NCBI GenBank assembly: GCA_046542305.1
Contig: JBKHBQ010000071.1
Span: 1-15,430 of the forward strand
Direction: 5' to 3'
DNA from: JBKHBQ01 sp046542305
GTDB taxonomy: Bacteria > Bacteroidota > Bacteroidia > Bacteroidales > 4484-276
DNA length: 15,430 bases
The position numbers and the translations under genes are program-made. This document shows, piece after piece, positions 7,334-13,094 of this stretch. How positions within the stretch are numbered: position 1 is the stretch's first letter; the number at the start of each line of letters is the position of its first letter. Below the pieces are notes generated by a model, which saw nothing but the letters and a program-made list of their open reading frames with translations, searched no databases and was not told the DNA's origin.

Positions 7334-8050
7334 TTAGGATCTGAGTTGGTTCAGGTATAGCTGAATGGTATTTTCCAATCCCAGGTAAAGTGCGTCGCTG
7401 ATGAGTGCATGGCCAATCGAAACCTCCAACAGCCCGGGGATATGTTGGGCAAAGTACTTCAGGTTTTCCAGGTTCAGGTCGTGGCCGGCATTCAGACCGA
7501 GCCCCACCGAATTGGCGGTTCGTGCCGCTTCTGCAAAGGGCGCGATGGCTGCCTCCGGGTTTGCCGGATATCTAACGGCATATTGCTCGGTGTAAAGCTC
7601 CACCCGGTCGGTTCCTGTTTTTGCCGCATTATCGATGCGTTTATGGTCGGTTTCGATAAAGATTGAAGTTCTGATGCCGTTGGCGTGAAATTCGAGGATG
7701 ATGTCCCTGAGGAAGGATTCGTGCCTGATGGTATCCCAGCCGGCATTTGAGGTGATTGCTTTGGGTGGATCGGGAACGAGCGTCACCTGATGGGGCTTTA
7801 CCCGGCACACCAGTTCGATAAATTTTCGGCTAGGGTAACCTTCGATATTGAATTCGGTGGTGACCAGCGGTTTTAAATCCAGCACATCCTGATAGCGGAT
7901 ATGTCTTTCGTCGGGCCGTGGATGAACCGTAATGCCCTGTGCCCCGAAACGCTCGCAGTCGACGGCGGCTTTCAGCACATCGGGGATATTGCCCCCGCGG
8001 GCATTGCGCAATGTGGCGATTTTGTTGATGTTAACGCTTAATCGTGCCAT
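7334..8050 (-). CDS. pdxJ: Pyridoxine 5'-phosphate synthase
   Basis: Condenses 1-deoxy-D-xylulose 5-phosphate with 3-amino-2-oxopropyl phosphate to form pyridoxine 5'-phosphate, the last ring-closing step of DXP-dependent vitamin B6 synthesis; cytoplasmic TIM-barrel enzyme. The 238-aa length is typical. Signature segments are the N-terminal LSVNINKIATLRNARGG, the active-site block ITVHPRPDERHI (His43, Arg45, His50), the glutamate in TEFNIEG (Glu70), RVELYTEQYA, and GLGLNAGHDLN with His190 near the C-terminus, followed by the phosphate-binding LLEVSIGHALISDAL. It is divergent from dtd across a 61-bp spacer that holds a good promoter for pdxJ. No pdxA is nearby, which is common. Confidence 0.97.
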   Translation of the reverse strand: MARLSVNINKIATLRNARGGNIPDVLKAAVDCERFGAQGITVHPRPDERHIRYQDVLDLKPLVTTEFNIEGYPSRKFIELVCRVKPHQVTLVPDPPKAITSNAGWDTIRHESFLRDIILEFHANGIRTSIFIETDHKRIDNAAKTGTDRVELYTEQYAVRYPANPEAAIAPFAEAARTANSVGLGLNAGHDLNLENLKYFAQHIPGLLEVSIGHALISDALYLGLENTIQLYLNQLRS

Positions 8051-8064
8051 AACTCATTTTTTAG

Positions 8065-8095
8065 CAAAGTTAATATTTGTTATGTTTGCATCAAT
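8065..8095 (-). promoter_or_regulatory. Promoter of pdxJ
   Basis: Minus strand ATTG (8095-8092), a 19-nt spacer, then TAACTTTGC (8072-8064), a full match to the Bacteroidota -7 element TAnnTTTG. The predicted start of transcription is only about 10 nt from the pdxJ ATG, giving a very short leader. Confidence 0.6.
8081..8088 (+). promoter_or_regulatory. Candidate -7 element of dtd
   Basis: TATGTTTG matches TAnnTTTG exactly and lies 24 nt before the dtd ATG. No clear TTTG is present 19 nt upstream, only a T-rich run. It falls between the two elements of the pdxJ promoter on the other strand. Confidence 0.4.
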
Positions 8096-8111
8096 ATAAA
8101 AGCAATACACA

Positions 8112-8564
8112 ATGAAAGCAGTGCTTCAACGGGTAACCCGGGCTTCTGTTACAATCGATGAAAAGGAAACCAGGCATATTGGCAAAGGGCTGCTGGTATT
8201 GCTGGGAATAGAAGACAGCGATGCCGATGCGGATATCGAATGGCTGAGCGGCAAAATTTCGCGCCTGCGTGTATTCGATGATGAAGAAGGCGTGATGAAC
8301 CTGTCGGTGCAGGATGTCGGCGGTGAACTGATGGTGATAAGCCAGTTTACCCTGCATGCCAGCACCAAAAAAGGCAACCGCCCTTCGTACATCAGGGCTT
8401 CCAAACCCGATATTGCCATTCCGATCTATGAAAAGTTTAAGCTGAAACTGGCCGCCGATTCGGGAAGCAGGATACAATCAGGCGAATTTGGCGCCTACAT
8501 GCAAATTTCTCTTGTGAACGACGGCCCCGTTACCATCATCATCGACACCAAAAACCGCGAATAA
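8112..8564 (+). CDS. dtd: D-aminoacyl-tRNA deacylase (DTD)
   Basis: Hydrolyses D-amino acids (and glycine) mischarged onto tRNA, a translation proofreading step in the cytoplasm. The 150-aa length is exactly that of bacterial DTD. The start MKAVLQRVTRASVTI and internal GKGLLVLLGI are typical. The two active-site motifs are present: SQFTLHA at residues 77-83, with catalytic-pocket Thr80, and NDGPVTIII at 136-144, the Gly-Pro motif that reads substrate chirality. The preceding GEFGAYMQISLVNDGP is also diagnostic. It is the only plus-strand gene in its neighbourhood and ends 2 bp from the end of the convergent OsmC gene. Confidence 0.96.
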   Translation: MKAVLQRVTRASVTIDEKETRHIGKGLLVLLGIEDSDADADIEWLSGKISRLRVFDDEEGVMNLSVQDVGGELMVISQFTLHASTKKGNRPSYIRASKPDIAIPIYEKFKLKLAADSGSRIQSGEFGAYMQISLVNDGPVTIIIDTKNRE

Positions 8565-8566
8565 AC

Positions 8567-8974
8567 CTACTTGAAATTAAATACCAGCGTTTTCTTCAGG
8601 TCGGGATGCAGGCTTTGAAACACCGGACAGGTGAGTGCCGATTTTCTGATGATGGTCTTTTCTTTTTCCGAGTATACCTTGTCGGGAAAATCGAATTCCG
8701 CGAATATTTCGCCCACCCTCCTGGGATTGGATTCCATGATTTTGGTTACCCTGATTTTTGTTCCGTCGATGTTGAACCCATGCTCATTGGCAGCTATTCC
8801 AATGATGGTGACCGCGCAGGTGGCGAGTGAAGTTGCAAGCAGGTCGGTAGGCGAGAATGCTTCGCCTTTTCCTTTGTTGTCGGGAGGTGCATCGGTGATC
8901 AGCTCATCCCCCGATCGGGTATGACGGGCTTTTACCCTCAATTCACCCAAATATTCCAACTCTGATGTAGTCAT
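8567..8974 (-). CDS. OsmC/Ohr-family protein (YhfA-like peroxiredoxin)
   Basis: Members reduce organic or fatty-acid hydroperoxides using a cysteine pair. From ATG 8974 the protein has 135 aa, the normal size. The two catalytic cysteines are present: Cys53 in SLATCAVTIIG, on the central helix, and Cys116 in ALTCPVFQSL. EAFSPTDLLATSLATC is the family signature. The frame is open upstream to an ATG at 9028, but that extension would translate an intrinsic terminator hairpin (MAPPPRRG...), so I start at Met19 of the open frame. A -7 element TATTTTTG at 8999-8992 supports a promoter just downstream of the terminator. The gene is convergent with dtd with only a 2-bp gap. The exact substrate is unknown. 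Confidence 0.92.
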   Translation of the reverse strand: MTTSELEYLGELRVKARHTRSGDELITDAPPDNKGKGEAFSPTDLLATSLATCAVTIIGIAANEHGFNIDGTKIRVTKIMESNPRRVGEIFAEFDFPDKVYSEKEKTIIRKSALTCPVFQSLHPDLKKTLVFNFK

Positions 8975-8990
8975 AGGATTGTTTTTTTTT

Positions 8991-9026
8991 GCAAAAATAA
9001 AAAAACCCCGCCGGGGAGGCGGGGCC
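8991..9026 (-). terminator. Intrinsic terminator for the Cys-rich secreted protein gene
   Basis: A perfect 7-bp GC stem, CCCCGCC (9006-9012) with GGCGGGG (9018-9024) and loop GGGGA, is followed on the minus strand by TTTTTTTATTTTTG. The T-tract lies on the minus-strand 3' side, so it ends transcripts from the gene at 9068-9382. This supports that gene being read on the minus strand. Confidence 0.85.
8992..8999 (-). promoter_or_regulatory. Candidate -7 element of the OsmC gene
   Basis: Minus strand TATTTTTG followed by C matches TAnnTTTG exactly, 18 nt upstream of the preferred OsmC start. It overlaps the T-tract of the terminator of the upstream transcript. No TTTG is found at the -33 position, which falls in the GC-rich hairpin. 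Confidence 0.4.
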
Positions 9027-9067
9027 AAAAAAATGAAATGAAAAAATTATCTCTCTCTAACCAATTA

Positions 9068-9382
9068 CTATTTATTGCCTTTATTTTTATCGCAACTTTT
9101 CTTTTTGCCCTTGTCGCAGCATTCTTTGTTTGCAGCTTTCTCTGCGCATTTGCTTTCAGGACAATTTTCCTTGTTGCAGTTTTCTTTTACTTTAGCACAT
9201 TTTCCGTCCTTCTTCGCTTTTTTCTCGTCTTCTTCAGCAAAAGCCGTTACGATCGAAGAATCATCATCTGCCACAAAGGCTATTTCCATGGGCGTGGCGT
9301 TGACATTCTGGATCTTTGTTACGGTTACGATTCCTGTGGTAAGGAAGAGTGCGAGTCCTAAAAACAGTAATATCTTTTTCAT
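9068..9382 (-). CDS. Small secreted Cys/Lys-rich protein, possible metal- or thiol-chemistry role
   Basis: No family is recognised. A 104-aa protein starting MKKILLFLGLALFLTTGIV, a typical signal peptide or single anchor (hydrophobic about residues 4-20), with a possible cleavage site after NVNA near residue 29. The mature region begins neutral to acidic. From about residue 54 it becomes extremely lysine-rich, with seven cysteines (62, 69, 74, 79, 88, 89, 97) including the segments CNKENCPESKCAEK and KECCDKGKKKSC. The number and spacing of cysteines outside the cytoplasm suggest metal binding or disulfide cross-linking. I prefer ATG 9382 over the upstream ATG 9433, because the signal peptide then begins at the N-terminus and the start lies downstream of a -7 element at 9431-9438. 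It is divergent from the sensor kinase gene and shares its control region. Confidence 0.75.
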   Translation of the reverse strand: MKKILLFLGLALFLTTGIVTVTKIQNVNATPMEIAFVADDDSSIVTAFAEEDEKKAKKDGKCAKVKENCNKENCPESKCAEKAANKECCDKGKKKSCDKNKGNK

Positions 9383-9430
9383 AAAAATTTGAGTTTTTAA
9401 TGTTTCAACTATTATTCCGAAGTCATGATG

Positions 9431-9438
9431 CAAACATA
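9431..9438 (-). promoter_or_regulatory. Candidate activator-dependent -7 element of the Cys-rich protein gene
   Basis: Minus strand TATGTTTG (followed by C) fits TAnnTTTG, about 50 nt upstream of the start codon. No TTTG lies 19 nt upstream; instead the TGTTAA array begins 22 nt upstream. That is the geometry expected when a bound response regulator replaces the -33 element. Confidence 0.5.
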
Positions 9439-9458
9439 CAGCCGTCAGGACAGGTGAG

Positions 9459-9500
9459 CTGTTAAGGGCTTGTTAATTACTGTTAAGGATTTGTTAATTT
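9459..9500. promoter_or_regulatory. Four phased TGTTAA half-sites, probable OmpR/PhoB-type regulator binding array
   Basis: Two 21-bp direct repeats (9459-9479 and 9480-9500) match at 18 of 21 positions. Each contains two TGTTAA half-sites, at 9460, 9471, 9481 and 9492, so the spacing is 11, 10 and 11 bp. Each half-site lies one helical turn from the next, all in the same orientation. Winged-helix regulators of the OmpR/PhoB family bind such 10-11-bp tandem direct repeats as head-to-tail dimers. The array sits between the -7 element of the divergent Cys-rich gene and the promoter of the sensor kinase, whose operon encodes an OmpR-family regulator. Binding by that regulator is inferred. Confidence 0.7.
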
Positions 9501-9531
9501 TTGAATTTTATGTCCTCCATCACTATTTTTG
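9500..9531 (+). promoter_or_regulatory. Promoter of the sensor kinase-response regulator genes
   Basis: TTTG (9500-9503), a 20-nt spacer, then TATTTTTG (9524-9531) match the Bacteroidota promoter consensus. It begins exactly where the TGTTAA array ends, so a bound regulator would contact or occlude it (autoregulation). The leader would be about 65 nt. Confidence 0.55.
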
Positions 9532-9604
9532 AGCATTGATAAGCCGAAAGTGCAGCTATTTGATCGCGGGATGAAAAGCTGTTGCTTGATAAAATTCCGA
9601 TTGA

Positions 9605-10918
9605 ATGAAGAGCAAAACCATTACCATTACCATTGTTGTTACCACCCTGGCCCTGATCGGGGTCATCATTACCCAATTGTACTGGGTGAAAAATTCGATG
9701 GAGCTGCAACGGGAACAATTCCACCAGAATGTGCAGCTCGGCATGAAAAGGGTTGTAAACCAATTGATGGCCCTGCAGAACGATACGGCGGTTTCGTCGC
9801 AGTTTCTTACCACCACCGACATGGGAACCATTCACAATCAATTTATCCGCTCGGTGGATCCTGACCTGATCGATTCGATGATCTCCCGTGAATTGCGGAA
9901 CCTCCGGGTTAGCGACACCTATTATTATGGTGTAGTCGAGAAGAACAACCAGGAGTTTATCATTGTCAGCAATCCCGGAATGAAGGAAAGTCTTCTTTCT
10001 TCGGTACATCAGGTTTTGATTTCCTGCATTTTTCAGAAAGATCAGTATACGCTGTCGGTGTATTTTCCCCAACAGGAATCATTTATTATGAACCGGATGA
10101 TTCTGAACATCATTCTGTCAGCATTTTTTATGCTGGTGATCATCGGCAGTTTTATGTTTATCATCACCTCGCTTTTCCGGCAAAAAAGGCTGTCGGAAAT
10201 CAAAACCGATTTTGTGAACAACATGACGCACGAGTTCAAAACCCCCATCAGTACGGTGTCGGTGGCCAGCGAAATGCTGATGAAGGAGAACGTGCTGAGC
10301 AACCCAGAGAAGATCGTACGATATGCGCAAATTATTTACGACGAGAACATCAGGCTGAAAAACCAGGTGGAACATGTGCTTCAGGTAGCGATTCTGGACC
10401 GCAGGGATTACAAATTGAAGTTAAGGCAGGTGGATGTGCATGAATTGCTTGAACAGGTGTCGAAAAGTTTCGATGTGCCGCTGAAGCAGCGCGACGGCGA
10501 ACTTCGGATGCGGCTTAATGCGGCAGACAGCGTAATATATGCCGATCGCAACCACCTGACCAATGTATTTCACAACCTGCTTGACAACGCCAATAAATAT
10601 TCACCGGAACGGCCCGAAATCACCGTATCGACCACCAGCAGCCGCAAGGGAATAAAAATTACAGTGCAGGACAGGGGCATCGGTATGCCTGAGGATCAGG
10701 CAAGGCATATCTTTAAGAAATTTCATCGTATTCCTACCGGCAACATTCACGATGTGAAAGGCTTTGGCATCGGCCTTTACTACGTGAGAACCATTGTGGA
10801 AGCACATGCCGGCACCATCAAGGTGCATAGCAGCCCCGGCAAAGGCAGCGATTTTGTATTGTTTCTCCCGTTTGGGAAAACAGATCCTGAGAACGCGGAA
10901 TCCGGTGCGGGGACATGA
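9605..10918 (+). CDS. Sensor histidine kinase of an RprX/RprY-like two-component system
   Basis: A 437-aa membrane sensor. One transmembrane helix lies at about residues 7-26, a periplasmic sensor region of roughly 135 residues follows, and a second helix spans about 164-190 (MILNIILSAFFMLVIIGSFM). The cytoplasmic kinase starts with the HisKA motif FVNNMTHEFKTPISTVSVAS, phospho-acceptor His209, in the form typical of Bacteroidota RprX-like kinases. The N box (HNLLDNANKY, 323-332), G1 (DRGIG, 356-360) and G2 (GFGIGL, 386-391) are intact. The periplasmic part matches no sensor domain I know. The partner regulator follows 83 bp downstream. Divergence from the Cys-rich secreted protein gene, with shared binding sites, suggests a signal arising in the periplasm. 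Confidence 0.93.
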   Translation: MKSKTITITIVVTTLALIGVIITQLYWVKNSMELQREQFHQNVQLGMKRVVNQLMALQNDTAVSSQFLTTTDMGTIHNQFIRSVDPDLIDSMISRELRNLRVSDTYYYGVVEKNNQEFIIVSNPGMKESLLSSVHQVLISCIFQKDQYTLSVYFPQQESFIMNRMILNIILSAFFMLVIIGSFMFIITSLFRQKRLSEIKTDFVNNMTHEFKTPISTVSVASEMLMKENVLSNPEKIVRYAQIIYDENIRLKNQVEHVLQVAILDRRDYKLKLRQVDVHELLEQVSKSFDVPLKQRDGELRMRLNAADSVIYADRNHLTNVFHNLLDNANKYSPERPEITVSTTSSRKGIKITVQDRGIGMPEDQARHIFKKFHRIPTGNIHDVKGFGIGLYYVRTIVEAHAGTIKVHSSPGKGSDFVLFLPFGKTDPENAESGAGT

Positions 10919-10964
10919 CCGTGAGCAGGTTGCCGGGCGGGTGTTAATAGAATCAAAACTTTTA

Positions 10965-10972
10965 TATATTTG
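10965..10972 (+). promoter_or_regulatory. Candidate internal -7 element before the response regulator
   Basis: TATATTTG fits TAnnTTTG, 29 nt before the regulator start. There is no TTTG 19 nt upstream, but a TGTTAA half-site (10942-10947) occupies that place. The 83-bp gap is large for one operon, so separate transcription is possible. Confidence 0.35.
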
Positions 10973-11001
10973 TATTGTTAATGAGGTTAAGAAGGTAAAT
11001 C

Positions 11002-11727
11002 ATGACTGATATCGGGAATATTTCCATTTTGCTTGCTGAGGATGATCCCAACCTGAGTACGGTCCTGGAGGATTATCTCGAAATGATGGGTTATGAAGTT
11101 ACCCTCTGCCGCGATGGTGAGGAGGGGCTGGCGAAGTTCAGAAACCAGCATTTCGACCTTTGTATCCTCGATGTAATGATGCCCAAAAAGGACGGCTTCA
11201 GCCTGGCCGAAGATATCCGCCGGATCAATAACGATGTTCCCGTGATCTTTCTCACAGCCAAATCGCTTAAGGAAGACCGTGTGAAAGGGTTTATGGTGGG
11301 ATGCGACGATTATATCACCAAACCCTTCAGTACAGAAGAACTCAACCTGCGAATCAAAGCCATCATGAAACGGTGCATCATCCGCAACAGCCTGCCCGGC
11401 GATAAGAGCGGAATTTACAAGATCGGGAATTTTGATTTCGACTATGTCAATATGATTCTAAAAAACGGGGAAGATGAAAAACACCTTACCCGTAAGGAAT
11501 CGGCCCTGCTCAAGCTGCTTTGCGACTACCGCAACCAACTCCTGCCCCGTGAGGTGGCCCTGAAGAAAATCTGGGGTGGCAACGATTATTTCGTAGGCCG
11601 CAGCATGGATGTATTCATCGCTAAACTTCGCAAATACCTGAAAGACGATCCCAGCATTGCCATTACCAATGTTCATGGCACCGGATTTAAGCTGGAGGCT
11701 TCAAAGGAAGGTAGTGAATCCGGGTGA
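11002..11727 (+). CDS. OmpR-family response regulator (RprY-like)
   Basis: A 241-aa DNA-binding regulator, partner of the kinase just upstream. The receiver (about residues 7-123) has the acidic pair Asp14/Asp15, phospho-acceptor Asp57 in LCILDVMMPKKDGF, Thr85 and Lys107 (DDYITKPFS), all intact. The C-terminal winged-helix domain (about 138-233) starts with the strands around YKIGNFDFDY. It includes LTRKESALLKLLCDYRNQL and a recognition helix GRSMDVFIAKLRKYLKDD, then the wing TNVHGTGFKLE. This class binds tandem direct repeats, as found at 9459-9500. Its likely targets are its own operon and the divergent Cys-rich secreted protein gene. The outer-membrane deacylase gene follows 45 bp downstream and may be cotranscribed. 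Confidence 0.95.
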   Translation: MTDIGNISILLAEDDPNLSTVLEDYLEMMGYEVTLCRDGEEGLAKFRNQHFDLCILDVMMPKKDGFSLAEDIRRINNDVPVIFLTAKSLKEDRVKGFMVGCDDYITKPFSTEELNLRIKAIMKRCIIRNSLPGDKSGIYKIGNFDFDYVNMILKNGEDEKHLTRKESALLKLLCDYRNQLLPREVALKKIWGGNDYFVGRSMDVFIAKLRKYLKDDPSIAITNVHGTGFKLEASKEGSESG

Positions 11728-11772
11728 TTTATCTCTGTTTGTAAAAATGCCTGAACAATCTGTAGCTTTATC

Positions 11773-12879
11773 ATGAAAAAGGTGGTTTTCATGCGGATGG
11801 TTATTGTTATGATGATGGTTTTATGTTCCGCGATTCTGCTCAGTGCGCAGGATAAACAATCCGGCAAATCCTACCTGTCACTGGGCCTGAGGCCGCATTA
11901 CGGATTTGTTTTGATCCATTCGCGTGACATCCGGTATGTAAAGGATTCCTATCCTCAGGGGCTTGAATTTGATGTAAGCTGGCACTATTCCGGACAAAAG
12001 GCATATTATGATTGCCTGTGCATGCCAAGGCTGGGCGTGTCGCTCACCTATTGGGATTTCGATAATCCTGAAGTGCTTGGTCAGGGGTTGGTATCTCAGT
12101 TTTTCGTGGAGCCGTTTTACGGCTCAGGGCGCAGGTTTTCGTTTTCATTCAGGGCCGGCACCGGGCTGGCTTATATCAATCGCCCCTATGATTCGCTGGC
12201 AAATCCTAATAATCTTTCATACAGTACCAGAATAAATTTCACCCTGAATTTATCTTCCACCCTTAATTATGTGCTTTCTGAACGTGTACAACTGAATTTA
12301 TCAGCCAATTACAACCACATTTCCAACGGAGGCATGAATGAACCCAACAAGGGCATCAACTATCCTACAGCCAGTATTGGTGTGGATTATTATCTTCGGG
12401 ATCCTGAATTTCCCGATTATCCCAAACACGAATGGCAAGGCTCATCTGGCCAAAATGCTTTTTTCTTTCACCTTTTCGGAACAGCAAAGCAGCTTTCAGG
12501 ATCCGGTGAAACCAACCGGTATCCGGTAGCAGGACTGGCTGTCCGGTTCAGCCGGCAGGTTTCGCGGCTCAATGCCCTCAACATAGGAGTTGAAGTGGTA
12601 AGTGATGGAGCACACAGGGAAGCCATTCTCAGATCGGGCCGCGATACCGACCATAAACAGGCAGGCTTGCTTGTCGGCAATGAATTCATCCTCGGGCGTT
12701 TTCTTTTCAGTCAGCAGTTTGGCGTGTATATTTACGATCCCTACCAGAAAAACAGCAGCTTGTTTCAGCACTATGCCCTCGACATGAAAATTTTTTCAGG
12801 GGTATTGCTTGGTATTGGTTTGAAAGCTCACGGACATGTCGCCGATTTTCTCAGTTTCAGGATTGGCCTGGCTCTGTAG
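11773..12879 (+). CDS. Acyloxyacyl hydrolase / PagL-like lipid A 3-O-deacylase
   Basis: A predicted outer-membrane beta-barrel enzyme that would remove an acyl chain from lipid A. The N-terminus has a signal peptide (hydrophobic to about residue 24, possible cleavage after LLSA). The body shows alternating strand patterns (FSFSFRAGTGLAYI, VQLNLSANYNHIS, YPTASIGVDYYL). The family motif is NHISNGGMNEPNKGIN at residues 181-196, with putative catalytic His182 and Ser184. At 368 aa it is longer than Pseudomonas PagL (about 170 aa), as is usual for Bacteroidota members with additional barrel strands. By my spacing from memory, the position of the third PagL catalytic residue (Glu) is Asn196, so activity is uncertain. 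An alternative start is Met8. It follows the two-component genes by 45 bp, consistent with regulated envelope remodelling. Confidence 0.75.
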   Translation: MKKVVFMRMVIVMMMVLCSAILLSAQDKQSGKSYLSLGLRPHYGFVLIHSRDIRYVKDSYPQGLEFDVSWHYSGQKAYYDCLCMPRLGVSLTYWDFDNPEVLGQGLVSQFFVEPFYGSGRRFSFSFRAGTGLAYINRPYDSLANPNNLSYSTRINFTLNLSSTLNYVLSERVQLNLSANYNHISNGGMNEPNKGINYPTASIGVDYYLRDPEFPDYPKHEWQGSSGQNAFFFHLFGTAKQLSGSGETNRYPVAGLAVRFSRQVSRLNALNIGVEVVSDGAHREAILRSGRDTDHKQAGLLVGNEFILGRFLFSQQFGVYIYDPYQKNSSLFQHYALDMKIFSGVLLGIGLKAHGHVADFLSFRIGLAL

Positions 12880-12987
12880 CTGCACATTTAAAAAAGTAGC
12901 GGCCGTGCCGGTGATTTCCTCTCAATTGCTATTTGATTGGCTGTTGTGGGTGCATGAAAATAAGAAAGATAAGTGGCGGGAATTTTT

Positions 12988-13018
12988 TTTGTGCAAATGT
13001 AAAAATGATTATACTTTG
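12988..13018 (+). promoter_or_regulatory. Candidate promoter of the kamA-like gene
   Basis: TTTG (12988-12991), 19 nt, then ATACTTTG (13011-13018), which keeps the TTTG end of the -7 element. The predicted leader of about 70 nt contains a small hairpin, TGCGC (13028-13032) with GCGCA (13041-13045), and an inverted repeat GTAAA/TTTAC (13055-13067). The rest of the 215-bp gap from 12880 shows no gene. Confidence 0.45.
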
Positions 13019-13094
13019 TTGTAATATTGCGCGTTTTTTTGCGCATCGAATTTAGTAAACTATTTACAAACATAACAAGTTAATAATAAGCAAT

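Noticed and set aside
7320..7334. Hairpin AGCAT-GAAAA-ATGCT at the end of pdxJ
   Set aside because: Only five base pairs with AT content and no following T-tract; it overlaps the stop codon and is not a convincing terminator.
8975..9028. N-terminal extension of the OsmC-family protein from ATG 9028
   Set aside because: It would translate the terminator hairpin and T-tract; family members start near the internal Met used here.
9038..9361. 107-aa plus-strand open frame rich in Phe and Leu opposite the Cys-rich protein
   Set aside because: Its composition is the mirror of lysine-rich codons on the minus strand. The minus frame has a proper signal peptide, a promoter element and an intrinsic terminator in the right orientation.
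9383..9433. Upstream ATG for the Cys-rich protein at 9433
   Set aside because: It would put 17 polar residues before the signal peptide and start within the -7 promoter element.
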